Assembly: GCA_022839625.1 (NCBI GenBank)
Contig: JALHJL010000006.1
Location: 96,171 to 160,170 of the forward strand
Length of the DNA stretch: 64,000 nt
Source of the DNA: Phycisphaerales bacterium
Lineage (GTDB): Bacteria > Planctomycetota > Phycisphaerae > UBA1845 > Fen-1342
Direction: 5' to 3'
Below are positions 24,880-36,385 of the stretch, in pieces (position 1 is the first letter of the stretch; every line of letters starts with the position of its first letter). The notes below the pieces were generated by a model that was given only the letters and a program-made list of their open reading frames with translations, had not been told where the DNA came from and ran no database searches. The translations under genes were made by a program, and so were the position numbers.

Positions 24880-26151
24880 ATGGGGTCTCGGCGCACAAGC
24901 TGGTTTGCCTTTGTTCCACTCGCGTTGTTCGGCCTGCTGCTGGGCGGATGCCCGACGGAACCGACGGGGCCGGGCGACGGCGACACGAACGGTGACGGTA
25001 CGGCAACGACCGGGGGGGTCGATACCAGCCGCTTCACCGTCGTCAAGCTGGACATTCCCGTCGTCTACGACGCGAGCCTGGAATGCGGTACCGACTTGAT
25101 CGTCTTCGGCACCGGCACACGGCTTGGCGTGTCCTACGTCGTTCCGTCGACCAATCCGACCGCGGCCACGCCCATTCCCGGCGACAACCGCAGCCAGGGG
25201 TTCGCCGTGGCAGACAAGAAGGTGCTGCTCTTCAATGACGAGGGCCGCCTGCTGATCTACGACACGGAAACGGAGGCGCCCACCGTAATCCCGCAGGACG
25301 ACGTGACGCTGGAGAGCCTTCCGACCGGCGACGACGAGGACATTCTGAGCCCCGTCGTGGCCGATGGGCAGTGGGCCGTAACGCGGAACCGGGCGGACGC
25401 CGTCGCCGACGGCCGGGTGTTGAAGGTGCTCGACTTGAGCGTCGATCCGCCGCAGATCACGCCCCTGCAAAACCCGCCCGCGGGAGTGCTTCAGGTCGTG
25501 ATCGACAGCGCGGACCAGGTGGTCGTGACGTTCAGCGGCGAGCGGTTCCTGGTGTACGACATCACCACGCCGGAGACCGCCCCGCGCCAGATCGACCTTG
25601 CGAACCAGGGTGGAATCGCCGGCCCGTTTGCGTACGACAATGGTTTCATCCTGTACCTGGCGGACGCGTTTCCCAATAACGTGCGGTTGCTCAACATCGC
25701 CGACGGCGTTTCACGTGAGCTGGGTACGGCGCCGGCCCACCGGTTGCTCTCGCTGGCGATCAAAGGCGGGAAATACGCTTACTTCCTGGACCGTGACGCC
25801 AACGACACGTACGCCGTCGTGTACCGCGCGGCGGTCGGCACCGTTCCGAACCTGACAGCGGTGGCCGGCGGCGTTCCCGGTGCGCCCGATGCGCACACGC
25901 CGCCGTGGGACGGGTTCGGAAACGACCTGACGATCACGCCGGACGGAAGCTGGGTCTTCATCTCGGGCGACCAGGTCATCCTGGAAAGCGCGGAGTTCCT
26001 CCAGGTCAGCGCGGGCGGCGCGTTCGGGCGGTTCGTGGACGGCGCCGGATTCCTCAACGCGAGCGACGTGGCGTCCAGTGCGGACGTGGTCGCGTTCAAG
26101 ATCGGCCGGAACCAGAACACGAGGCTGGGGTACATCGTGCTGACGGAGTAG
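24880..26151 (+). CDS. Predicted lipoprotein, beta-propeller-like
   Basis: The ATG at 24880, eight bases after GGAGG, gives 423 residues. The start MGSRRTSWFAFVPLALFGLLLGGC is a lipoprotein signal with lipobox LGGC, followed by an acidic, Gly/Asp/Thr-rich linker (about 25-45). The rest is beta-rich with regularly spaced strands and turns, for example VADKKVLLFNDEGRLLIYDT, VVVTFSGERFLVYDITTPET and LSLAIKGGKYAYFLDRD, which looks like repeated blades of a WD40/YVTN-like propeller. No catalytic residues are recognised. It probably sits in the cell envelope as a binding protein. The gene converges with superoxide dismutase. Confidence 0.65.
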   Translation: MGSRRTSWFAFVPLALFGLLLGGCPTEPTGPGDGDTNGDGTATTGGVDTSRFTVVKLDIPVVYDASLECGTDLIVFGTGTRLGVSYVVPSTNPTAATPIPGDNRSQGFAVADKKVLLFNDEGRLLIYDTETEAPTVIPQDDVTLESLPTGDDEDILSPVVADGQWAVTRNRADAVADGRVLKVLDLSVDPPQITPLQNPPAGVLQVVIDSADQVVVTFSGERFLVYDITTPETAPRQIDLANQGGIAGPFAYDNGFILYLADAFPNNVRLLNIADGVSRELGTAPAHRLLSLAIKGGKYAYFLDRDANDTYAVVYRAAVGTVPNLTAVAGGVPGAPDAHTPPWDGFGNDLTITPDGSWVFISGDQVILESAEFLQVSAGGAFGRFVDGAGFLNASDVASSADVVAFKIGRNQNTRLGYIVLTE

Positions 26152-26179
26152 CGCGGCGTCGCAGTCAGAGCATATGAGC

Positions 26180-26794
26180 TTACCTGCGTACGGCGTCGTA
26201 GATCTCGCCGACCGCGTCCCAGTTCACTACGTTCCACCACGCGGCAATGTAATCCGGGCGGCGATTCTGGTACTTCAGGTAGTACGCGTGTTCCCAGACG
26301 TCGAGCCCCAGGAGCGGTGTGTGGCCATGCAAGAGCGGCGAGTCCTGGTTGGCCGTGCTGGTGACGACGAGCTTGCCGCCTGAATCCAGCACGAGCCATG
26401 CCCAGCCGCTTCCGAAGCGGCCGGCCGCGGCCTTTGCAAACTCCTCCCTGAACGCATCGAAGCTGGCGAAGACCTTCTTGAGGTCCTCGGCCAGTTGGCC
26501 CCTGGGTTGCCCGCCCTTGTTCGGACCCATGAGCCGCCAGAAGAGGGCGTGGTTGGCGTGTCCGCCGCCGTGGTTGATGACGGTTTGCCGAACGTCCGCG
26601 GGCACCGTATCGATCGCGCGGAGCACCTGCTCAATTGGTTTGCCGGCCAGACCCGGGTGGCCCTCCAAGGCCTTGTTGACGTTGGTCACGTACGCGGCAT
26701 GGTGCTTCGTGTGGTGAATTTCCATCGTCCGCGTGTCGATGTACGGCTCCAGCGCGTCGTATGGGTACCGAAGTGGGGGAAGCTCGTAAGCCAT
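26180..26794 (-). CDS. sodA: Superoxide dismutase, Fe/Mn family (Mn-like)
   Basis: 204 residues, the usual length. Metal ligands can be placed at His27 (EIHHTKHH), His82 (GGGHANHALFW), Asp165 and His169 (DVWEHAYY). The GGGHANH context and Gln150 in ANQDSPL are typical of the manganese form, although metal use cannot be proved from sequence. It converts superoxide to peroxide and oxygen in the cytoplasm, protecting for example the iron-sulphur enzymes encoded nearby. It is transcribed alone, convergent with the upstream lipoprotein gene. Confidence 0.95.
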   Translation of the reverse strand: MAYELPPLRYPYDALEPYIDTRTMEIHHTKHHAAYVTNVNKALEGHPGLAGKPIEQVLRAIDTVPADVRQTVINHGGGHANHALFWRLMGPNKGGQPRGQLAEDLKKVFASFDAFREEFAKAAAGRFGSGWAWLVLDSGGKLVVTSTANQDSPLLHGHTPLLGLDVWEHAYYLKYQNRRPDYIAAWWNVVNWDAVGEIYDAVRR

Positions 26795-27198
26795 CGTATG
26801 CCTCCAGCGCAGCTATTTCGTCGTCATCCAGTCCAAATCAGTCGGTCAGCAGGCCCCGCGGCCGGCAGCCTGGACTGGCCTCGCTGTTGATGCTAGGCGG
26901 GCGGCGGAAATGGTCAACTTTTGGTCCGACTTGTACCCGCGCGACAGATCCGGGCTCCGTTCGCCGGGCACCTTGCCGGGCGCGGGCTGCCAGAGGATGC
27001 GGACATCGGGGTGCTGGGTCGCAGTGCCGTGGTCGTTTTCTCGCGGGGCGCGCGACGGCTCGGATGCGGCCGTCGGGTCCGAGCCGGCCGGTGCAAGTCG
27101 CCAGGTCGAGGGCCTACTCCCCTCGGTAGCAGAGGGCCTGGTGCGAGACCAATCGCGCGTGGCGCCGGCCGGCAGGGGGCGGACGCCGCGAACGGTCG
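26795..27198. other. Intergenic region between sodA and prkA
   Basis: About 400 bases separate the end of prkA from the sodA start, both on the minus strand. I see no convincing gene; open frames here have no recognisable content. The sodA promoter should lie close to 26795-26900, where the sequence is locally less GC-rich, but no clear box was identified. Confidence 0.4.
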
Positions 27199-29259
<2,061 letters not shown>

Positions 29260-29530
29260 GGAAGACCTCCAGGCCTAACCGGCACGCCTGCGACGCAACT
29301 CCCTGAGGGTAAGAGCCCGCGTCGCACAGCAGTTATCGGACTCCGCAAGCCCGTCACCCGGGCTCGTCCGCATGATGCTACGAACGCCGACAGCCCCCGT
29401 CAACGTGGGCCGCGGCGCACCAATGAAAGCATTATCGACCGTATTTGCCTTTAGCCCCAACCGCGGCCGCTTCCCGGCGAACCCTCCAGATTCCCCCGTC
29501 GATCGGGAAACCGCCCATGCGCGCCGGCGG

Positions 29531-29989
29531 TCATGGCTGCTCCGGGGCGACGTACTCCGACGGTGCCGCCGCGCCAACCTGTCGGCTCCCGCACTCTGGG
29601 CACTGGAGCTCGGCCGACCTTCCCGTCGGGACGAACCGGTATCCGCACTCGCGGCATTCCCACACCCGCTGGCAGGAACGCAGCCGGCACTTCGGACACT
29701 CGACCGGGAAGCGCATGTCCCGCGGCCGCAGCGACACGAAGCCCTCAAACCCGCATTGCGCGTCCACGCAACGCACCAGCACCGGCGAGGTGCGGCTCGT
29801 GGTTTCGGTGCGGCCCGGGCGCAGCAGCACATAGACCGCCGTTGCCGCAGCGATCAGGCACAGACCGGCGATGGCGAACAGGGCTTGCTTGCGGCGCTCG
29901 GTTCGGGCGCGCGCGCCGATCACCTTCTCGCCCTTGCCCTCCATCGCCGAGCGGTAGTCGCCGAACGTGCTCCGGCCGCTGCGCGGCAT
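29531..29989 (-). CDS. Single-pass membrane protein with zinc-ribbon motifs
   Basis: 152 residues with GGAGG nine bases before the ATG. A basic cytoplasmic-looking N-terminus (about 1-33) precedes one transmembrane helix (about 36-55: ALFAIAGLCLIAAATAVYVLL). The C-terminal part holds paired cysteines in zinc-ribbon style: CVDAQC, CPKC, CRLRSC, CREC and CPEC between about residues 73 and 132. Such membrane-tethered zinc ribbons are common in planctomycetes and of unknown role. It is divergent from ispF, with about 75 bases between the starts. Confidence 0.65.
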   Translation of the reverse strand: MPRSGRSTFGDYRSAMEGKGEKVIGARARTERRKQALFAIAGLCLIAAATAVYVLLRPGRTETTSRTSPVLVRCVDAQCGFEGFVSLRPRDMRFPVECPKCRLRSCQRVWECRECGYRFVPTGRSAELQCPECGSRQVGAAAPSEYVAPEQP

Positions 29990-30064
29990 GGTCGTCAGCC
30001 TCCGTGCCGGTGATTATACTCCGGGGGCGCGTGGTTCGGGACTCGGCCCGGTCGGAGAGGTGCA

Positions 30065-30559
30065 ATGAGCTGGCGCGTCGGCATCGGCTATGACGTGCAT
30101 CGTCTGACGGACAAGCGCCCGCTCGTATTGGGCGGCGTGCGTGTGCCGCATGCGCAGGGCCTGCTCGGCCACAGCGATGCGGACGTCGTTCTACATGCGC
30201 TGTGCGATGCGCTGCTGGGCGCACTCGGCCAGCCGGACATCGGGGAGCTGTTTCCCGACACCGATCCGCAATGGCAGGATGCCGACAGCCGGCGTTTCGT
30301 GGTCGAAGCCCTCCGGCGGGTACTGGCCGCGGGATACCAGGTGGGCAATGTCGATCTGATTATCCACGCTCAGCAGCCCAAGCTCGGGGCCTTCAAGGAG
30401 CAAGTCCGCACATCGGTGGCCGATATGCTGGGGCTGACCGCCGACTGCGTGGGCGTCAAGGCCACGACCAACGAAGGCCTGGATGCGATCGGCCGCGGCG
30501 AGGCGATCGGCTGCTGGGCGGCAGTGCTGCTCGAAGGAGAGGGCGGTCGCCGCCCGTAG
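30065..30559 (+). CDS. ispF: 2-C-methyl-D-erythritol 2,4-cyclodiphosphate synthase
   Basis: 164 residues, normal for IspF, with GAGAGG before the ATG. Metal-binding residues are present in GIGYDVHR (Asp10, His12) and GHSDADVVLHALCDALLGA; the substrate loop FPDTDPQW and the C-terminal KATTNEGLDAIGRGEAI are also conserved. It forms the cyclic diphosphate of the non-mevalonate isoprenoid pathway in the cytoplasm. No other pathway gene is adjacent; ispD is not fused here. Confidence 0.96.
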   Translation: MSWRVGIGYDVHRLTDKRPLVLGGVRVPHAQGLLGHSDADVVLHALCDALLGALGQPDIGELFPDTDPQWQDADSRRFVVEALRRVLAAGYQVGNVDLIIHAQQPKLGAFKEQVRTSVADMLGLTADCVGVKATTNEGLDAIGRGEAIGCWAAVLLEGEGGRRP

Positions 30560-30616
30560 GCACGCCCTGCGCGGACGCACCAAACGGGGGCGCCCCGATC
30601 CGCGGGTCCGGTCAGT

Positions 30617-32092
30617 CTATTCCTCCAGGCACTGGATCAACCGGTTGGCCTTCTGCGCGTTGTACGGCGGTTCCACGTAGAGCCAGCACTCGCGCGGAAT
30701 CGTCGGCAGGATCGGCCGCAGCAAGTCCGGTGACCACCACTCATCGCTGAAGAGCATGATCTGCTCGACTGGCCCGGGCGGGACCGACCAGAGCGCCTCC
30801 AGGGCCCGGTACTCCGCGCCGTAGGCGTGCTTCAGATAGGAGCCGTAGGACGCGACACTGGCACCCATCGCGTGAAAGTTGGGCAGGCAGCGGCGGGCCG
30901 CCTCAATCAACCGCGTGCGCCGTAGCACCGCGCGCATCCTGGACTCGTCGGTGATCCCCTCCCAATTCGGCGGATAGAAGTACACGTGCACATCGGGGAT
31001 ATAGGACGCGAAAGCCCGCAACCCCGTTTCGAGTTTGTCGAAGTCGAGCGGGATATCGCCGTAGATGTAGTCGTCCGCGTCCCACTCCAGGTCGAGGTTC
31101 AGACGCGGGACGCCGGTGCGGGCCACGCACCAAGCCGCGAGACTGCCCAACGCGTGCCACCCCTCGATGTCCTCCAAGCCGTTCAGCATCTCCGCCGTCG
31201 AGAGGCCCACGATCACTTCCGCCGGGTGCGGGATCGACAGCACGTACTCGAGATTGGTCTCCACGCGCGGCCGGAGCCCGATGAACACGACGCACATACT
31301 GCTGTAGTGCCCCACTAACAGCGGCACGAACGCGTTGATCTGTGCCGCATCCGTGTTCCAGTCCCAGAAGAAATACGCCGCACGCGCTGGGTCCGACGGG
31401 TACGCGGGTGGGTCAAGCGTTGGCTCGTCAGGCTCAGACGGAGCGTCCGGCGGCGGAGCGTCCCCCCCCCCCGCCGAGCCGTCGTCGTCTGCCGGCGGCG
31501 GCGCCGCGGCTACTGCCATCCACACGTCGATCTGCTCGTCCTGACCGTCCGCAGTCGCCACAGCCACGATACCCGCGTACGCCCCGCTGGGCAGCCCGGT
31601 CCGATCCACCTGCACAACGATCTCGTCCAACGTACCCTCGTTCGCGCCTCCGTCGGGATCGACGCTGATCCAGGGCTGATCGGCGGCGATCGTGTACTCC
31701 ATCGTGCCGTCGCCGGCGTTGTAGATCTCAAACGAGAGTTGGGTCCCGGATTCCCCGAAGTTCAACGCTTGCACGCTGACCTGGAGTATTGGCGAGTCGC
31801 CGCGCTCTTCGGTTTCGCCGGCCACGACGGCCGGCCCACCCCCTGCTCCCGTGATCTCCACCTCGTCCCAATCGGGCGTGCCCGACGGGTCCGTGGTCCC
31901 ATCGCCGCCCTCCGCGTCGTCGTCCTCCCCGCCGTCAGGCGGCACGCTACCGTTCCCGGACCAGATGTTGTAAGCGAGGGTTCCCAGAGGCGAGTCCGCC
32001 GACCCACAGCCGGTAATCACGCTTGCGAACGTAGCGATACCGACGACCAAACACCAAAGCCGGGGAATCGCGCGCAGACTGGGGGCACACAT
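30617..32092 (-). CDS. Lipoprotein with BACON domain and TIM-barrel glycosidase-like region
   Basis: An ATG at 32092 (spacing nine bases from GGAGAGG) is preferred over the ATG at 32101, which touches that site; about 491 residues result. The signal ends at lipobox VITGC. An acidic Gly/Asp linker (about 35-85) leads to a BACON-type Ig domain (about 90-195: VSVQALNFGESGTQLSFEIY, then WISVDPDGGANEG), often carbohydrate- or mucin-binding. A second Pro/Asp-rich linker (about 200-230) is followed by a region of about 260 residues with barrel-like features (PRLNLDLEWDADDYIYG, HVYFYPPNWEGIT, IMLFSDEWW), consistent with a glycoside-hydrolase-like fold. Catalytic residues are not assigned. Confidence 0.65.
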   Translation of the reverse strand: MCAPSLRAIPRLWCLVVGIATFASVITGCGSADSPLGTLAYNIWSGNGSVPPDGGEDDDAEGGDGTTDPSGTPDWDEVEITGAGGGPAVVAGETEERGDSPILQVSVQALNFGESGTQLSFEIYNAGDGTMEYTIAADQPWISVDPDGGANEGTLDEIVVQVDRTGLPSGAYAGIVAVATADGQDEQIDVWMAVAAAPPPADDDGSAGGGDAPPPDAPSEPDEPTLDPPAYPSDPARAAYFFWDWNTDAAQINAFVPLLVGHYSSMCVVFIGLRPRVETNLEYVLSIPHPAEVIVGLSTAEMLNGLEDIEGWHALGSLAAWCVARTGVPRLNLDLEWDADDYIYGDIPLDFDKLETGLRAFASYIPDVHVYFYPPNWEGITDESRMRAVLRRTRLIEAARRCLPNFHAMGASVASYGSYLKHAYGAEYRALEALWSVPPGPVEQIMLFSDEWWSPDLLRPILPTIPRECWLYVEPPYNAQKANRLIQCLEE

Positions 32093-32520
32093 CTTTCCCA
32101 TCCTCTCCGCTCATGATGCCCCCCAACCATTTCCGTACGCGTCATTCGCGCCCCCGGCTCGCGTGCAGGGCGTGGAGGAATAGTGCTAATCTGGGAAAGG
32201 GGAGTCAAGTCAAGCTGGGACGACCCGGCGTGCGGGCGAACGCGCCGCAGAGGGCTTCGGCCCGCCCATGGCGGCGCGACGAAGTTCGCCGGCGCCACTC
32301 TGACCGTCGCCGCCTACCGCAAAGCGCTCCCGCAGCTATTGAAAGCGGCCCGCGGAGCCGATAATCTAGGATTGCAGCGCTGGGAATCAGTACGGAAACG
32401 ATTGCCGATCCGTTCTGCCCCTTCGCACGTTTGGAAGCGCGAGCCGAACTGCACGGGAAAGAGGCCACTGTCGCATCCAGTCGTCTCGCAATTGGCATCA
32501 TCAAGAGAAGGAGCCCGCCG
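32093..32520. other. Divergent intergenic region
   Basis: About 430 bases between the divergently transcribed BACON lipoprotein and the matrixin-like protease. It should hold both promoters. The protease gene has a clear Shine-Dalgarno (AGAAGGAG, just before 32521). No further gene or confident promoter box was found. Confidence 0.4.
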
Positions 32521-34746
32521 ATGGCATGTCGCCGCCCAGAACTCGCATGGATACTCCTGACGCTCGTCGCGGCAATGCCCGCCGCAGCCCCCGCCGCCAT
32601 CATCTACAAGGACGTCGCGGAATTGACCACGGAAGCGCAGCAGATCATCCTCGGCGACGTCATCGAAGTAACCAGCTTTTGGGACGACGATCGCGCGCTG
32701 ATCAAGAGCCGGATCGTGGTGCAGACCAGCGCGTACCTGGTCGGCCAGGGGACCGGGTTGGAGGTGCTGGAGATGAGTGGCGGGACCGTGGACGACCTCA
32801 CGTTGACCGTCTCGGTGCTGCCCAGATTCGAGGTGGGCGACCACGTCCTGCTGTTCCTCGGCCCCAGCGAGATTCGTCTGGTCGGCTCTTTCCAGGGCGC
32901 GTTCCTGACCGACGGCCAGCAGGTCGTGCAGATGGGCCCCGGTTGCGTGCGGACGATTCCGGAGACGACGCAGCCGCTCAGCATGTTGCTGGAGCAAGTC
33001 CAGCGCGCGCTGCCGGCCGGCGTGTCGCTGCCGGAGGTCTTGCCAGGCGGTACGAGCTTCACGCTGCCGCCGGCCGAACGGTACGCCTTCTGCGGGCCAA
33101 ACTGGAACTACATGGCCTGCCCGATGGGCGAGAACTACGTGATCAACCCGAACTGCGTGGACGGCTCGGCAGGCGACGCTGCCTCTCAGATCACGCAGAT
33201 TCAAAACGGGGTGGTGGCCTGGAACAACGCGGGGGCCGCCTATGAGTTCACCTACGGCGGCCAAAGCAGCCAGGCCGCGGTCCAGTACAACAACGTGAAC
33301 CTGGTCTTCTTCTCCACGAGTCCGCCGGACGGCGGCGGTTACGTGGCGGCCACGTACTACTGGGCCAGCGGCAGCAACATGACCGAGATTGACCTGGTCT
33401 TCAACGATCTGAACTACACGTGGTGGAACGGCAGCGGTTCGTGCGGCGGCAACAAGATGGACATCTGGAACATCGCTACCCACGAGTTCGGCCACTGGCT
33501 GTGCCTGAACGATCTGTATGGCGGCGGGGACACCGAGAAGACGATGTACGGCTGGGTCGATTACTGCGAAACGAAGAAGCGCACGCTGCACTCCGACGAC
33601 ATCGCCGGCATCATCGCGCTGTACGGCACGCCCGACAGCACGGCGCCCACGCCCAACCCGATGACGTGGTCTTCACCGCCGGCCCCGACCAGCGTCGTGG
33701 CGATCGCCATGACCGCCACCACCGCGACGGATTCGCAGAATCCCCCGGTGCGCTATTTCTTCAACTTCGTCAGCGGCGGCAGCGGCGGCAACGACAGCAC
33801 GTGGCAGACCGGGACTAGCTACACCGACACGGGGCTGACCGCGAACACGGCGTACACGTATCGGGTCAAGGCCCGGGACGACGCGTGCGTACCGAACGAG
33901 ACCGCGTATTCCACCGAAGTTACCACGGCAACCTACATCCAGACTCCGACCGGCGTCACGTTCGGCACGGTGACGGACAACTCGATCGACCTCCAGGCCA
34001 CCGGGACCCTGTCCAATCTGACCCTCGGTCAGTCCGGCGTGTACTTCGATTCGACGACGGTCGGCGGCGACGGCGGCATCAACGAATGGGTGCAGGTCAA
34101 CACGGACACGGCCACCGGGCTGTTGCCGAACACGCAGTATGCGTTCCGCGCCAGGGCCCGTAATCAGAACGCGGTCGAGACGGGCTGGTGCCCCTCCGCC
34201 GGCAAGTACACCCTGGCCAGTGTCCCCGCGGCCCCGACGCTCAGCAACGTGACGGCGACCACGATGAACCTGGACGTCAACCCCAACGCCAACCCGGCCG
34301 CCACCGAATTCGCCGTCCAGTGTGCATCCACTTCGGACGGAACGTGGAACGGGATGTACGTCACCGCGGCGGGCAGCCCGAGCGCGACCCCCGTGTGGCA
34401 GACCGATGCTCTCTGGGGCAACGTCCTCGTCCAGGGTCTGAGCAGCGGCGTCCAGTACTGCTTCCACGTGCAGGCCCGCAACGCGGACCTGATCGAAACG
34501 GGGTTCTCGGCGCCGGCGTGTGCACAGACCACCTCGACGCTGACGTACGGCGATCTGAACTGTGACGGCAACGTCGATTTCAGCGATATCAACCCGTTCG
34601 TGCTCGCGCTGGCGAACCCTGCCCAGTACCAGCAGTCGTACCCAAGCTGCAACATCCTGAATGGAGACATCAACCAGGACGGTGCCGTGGACTTCGCGGA
34701 CATCAACCCGTTCGTGAACTGCATTGTGACCGGGCAGTGTCCGTAG
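32521..34746 (+). CDS. Secreted matrixin-like zinc metalloprotease with FnIII domains and dockerin tail
   Basis: The ATG at 32521 with AAGGAG eight bases upstream gives 741 residues beginning with a signal peptide (LAWILLTLVAAMPAAAPAA). The catalytic part (about 190-360) holds IATHEFGHWLCLND followed by a Met-turn-like TMYGW. In matrixins the zinc motif is HExxHxxGxxH; here the eleventh position is Asp and the Gly is Cys, as if using the snapalysin-type HExxHxxxxxD arrangement. Fibronectin-type domains follow (about 385-680), then a duplicated dockerin loop pair (NVDFSDINPFVLALAN, AVDFADINPFVNCIV). An extracellular protease is likely; processing and targets are unknown. Confidence 0.8.
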   Translation: MACRRPELAWILLTLVAAMPAAAPAAIIYKDVAELTTEAQQIILGDVIEVTSFWDDDRALIKSRIVVQTSAYLVGQGTGLEVLEMSGGTVDDLTLTVSVLPRFEVGDHVLLFLGPSEIRLVGSFQGAFLTDGQQVVQMGPGCVRTIPETTQPLSMLLEQVQRALPAGVSLPEVLPGGTSFTLPPAERYAFCGPNWNYMACPMGENYVINPNCVDGSAGDAASQITQIQNGVVAWNNAGAAYEFTYGGQSSQAAVQYNNVNLVFFSTSPPDGGGYVAATYYWASGSNMTEIDLVFNDLNYTWWNGSGSCGGNKMDIWNIATHEFGHWLCLNDLYGGGDTEKTMYGWVDYCETKKRTLHSDDIAGIIALYGTPDSTAPTPNPMTWSSPPAPTSVVAIAMTATTATDSQNPPVRYFFNFVSGGSGGNDSTWQTGTSYTDTGLTANTAYTYRVKARDDACVPNETAYSTEVTTATYIQTPTGVTFGTVTDNSIDLQATGTLSNLTLGQSGVYFDSTTVGGDGGINEWVQVNTDTATGLLPNTQYAFRARARNQNAVETGWCPSAGKYTLASVPAAPTLSNVTATTMNLDVNPNANPAATEFAVQCASTSDGTWNGMYVTAAGSPSATPVWQTDALWGNVLVQGLSSGVQYCFHVQARNADLIETGFSAPACAQTTSTLTYGDLNCDGNVDFSDINPFVLALANPAQYQQSYPSCNILNGDINQDGAVDFADINPFVNCIVTGQCP

Positions 34747-34771
34747 CGGGCTGTTTCAGGCAAGCGAGCGC

Positions 34772-36256
34772 TCAACGTCGCAAGTAGGCCACTCCCGCGC
34801 GATCGCCCAGCGTATCGTGCGGAGCACCGTCGGCAGGGTCCAGACGCCGCAGACGTTGCGGAGCGTCCTTGTCCGCCGACGCAACCGCGTGTGCCCGCTC
34901 GCGCAGCGCGCGGAGCCGGTCGCTGCCCAGCGCCGGCAGCGTGTCATCGATGTGCGCGAACATCTCGTACGCGATTGCCATCTGCTCCTCGTGCGCACTT
35001 CGCCAGATTTCGACCAGCCGCCCCTCCTGCGGTAGATCGAGCGTAGAGCACGTCTCGATTTCGATATAGCTCCCCCGGTTCCACACGCGGTTGCGGTGCG
35101 AATGCCCGCAGACGTGCAGCACGACGCACGGGTAAGCCTGGAGCAGCGCGCGGAACTCGGCGGGGGCGACCTCGTTCCCAGTGTGCGGCGCCAGCGCGGC
35201 ACTCGGATGGTGCGAGGCCACGATGACGAGCTGGCCGAGCTCGGTTGCGTGCTCCAGCTCCTCACTTAGAAAAGCGAGCTGCGCGCGGGACATCGCGCCC
35301 ATGTCGTAGAAATACCCGGGTATCTTGACCGCGCGGTCCGTCGTGTCCAGACCGATCAGCCGGACGCCCGGTGCCGGCGCCGCCGAGTACCAGGTTTCCG
35401 CAACAGACGGACCGAGAGAGCCGTGCCCGGGCGGCCCGGTGCTCGTCGCCCACAAGGCCTCGACGTACGCCGGCTTGTCGAAGAACGCCCGCTCCGCCCT
35501 GGGCTCCACGTAGCGCGCGGGCTCCAGCAGACGCGGCGGCCCGGGATCGGCCGGCGTCACACTGCCGTGTGCCACGCTCCCCACGGGATCCAGGCGTACC
35601 GGTAGCAGCAGCCCGGGCCGAAAGTCCAATGGCAGCGGTGCCGTCCGGCGGCCTGCCGCGTCTGCAAAGATCGCAAACACGCCGATTGCGTATACCTCGT
35701 GGTTGCCGAGCACGGCGTACCACGGAATCGACGGCAAGTCGCCGTGACGGCCGTGCTGGTAGAGGCCCTGGGCGTCGAATGCGGCGTACGGATCGAGGGT
35801 GGGGGCGGGGCGCGCGTCGGCGGGGCGATCATCGGGGCCGGAGAGCGGGTCGACCTGCCCGCCCTCGAGAATGTCGAGGAACCAGTCCAACTCGTTCGAC
35901 TGCACGTTGTCGACCGCATCGCCCGTGTGCACCAGGAAGTCGACGGTGCGGCCGGACGCGTGAATCCGGTTCACCATGCGCACGATGCCGTCGAAGAGCT
36001 GCGTTGCGTATGCCTCATAGGGCCGCCACGCGCTGCGCGTGATCTGGTGCGCGCCGGCGAACCGGGCGGGAGAGAGTGTATCCACGATGTGCGTGTCCGT
36101 GACGTGCGCGAGCCGCAGCACCAGAGTGTAGCCGTCCAGCTCCGAGGCCGGGTTGTCGCGCGCCGGCAACAGCGTCCCGGGATCGGGATCGCGCGGGCAG
36201 CCCCCCAACCAAAGTACCAAGGTGAGCCCGAAGCCCAGCAGCCGCCGGCCGTCCAT
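34772..36256 (-). CDS. Calcineurin-like metallophosphoesterase lipoprotein
   Basis: 494 residues. The start MDGRRLLGFGLTLVLWLGGC is a lipoprotein signal. The binuclear-metal motifs of the superfamily are all visible in order: LAHVTDTHI (DxH), HTGDAVDN (GD), LGNHEVY (GNHE-type), VASHHPSA (H) and VCGHSHRN (GHxH). Phosphoesterases of this envelope type may act on nucleotides, phosphoproteins or phospholipids; the substrate is not evident. The gene converges with the matrixin gene (25 bases between stops). Confidence 0.85.
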   Translation of the reverse strand: MDGRRLLGFGLTLVLWLGGCPRDPDPGTLLPARDNPASELDGYTLVLRLAHVTDTHIVDTLSPARFAGAHQITRSAWRPYEAYATQLFDGIVRMVNRIHASGRTVDFLVHTGDAVDNVQSNELDWFLDILEGGQVDPLSGPDDRPADARPAPTLDPYAAFDAQGLYQHGRHGDLPSIPWYAVLGNHEVYAIGVFAIFADAAGRRTAPLPLDFRPGLLLPVRLDPVGSVAHGSVTPADPGPPRLLEPARYVEPRAERAFFDKPAYVEALWATSTGPPGHGSLGPSVAETWYSAAPAPGVRLIGLDTTDRAVKIPGYFYDMGAMSRAQLAFLSEELEHATELGQLVIVASHHPSAALAPHTGNEVAPAEFRALLQAYPCVVLHVCGHSHRNRVWNRGSYIEIETCSTLDLPQEGRLVEIWRSAHEEQMAIAYEMFAHIDDTLPALGSDRLRALRERAHAVASADKDAPQRLRRLDPADGAPHDTLGDRAGVAYLRR

Positions 36257-36385
36257 ACCCTGCCTCCATGCGCTCGCAGGAGTATAGCGTCCCGGCAGCG
36301 TCGCGGACGTGTGCCGTACTGCGCGCGGGTGCCAGGCCGACGGCTGTTTGCCTCGGCCTGCAAACCGGCACTCCGACCGGGAACG

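Noticed and set aside
35371..36042. Arg-rich plus-strand frames opposite the phosphoesterase
   Set aside because: All phosphoesterase metal motifs are on the minus strand; the plus frames are compositional artefacts.
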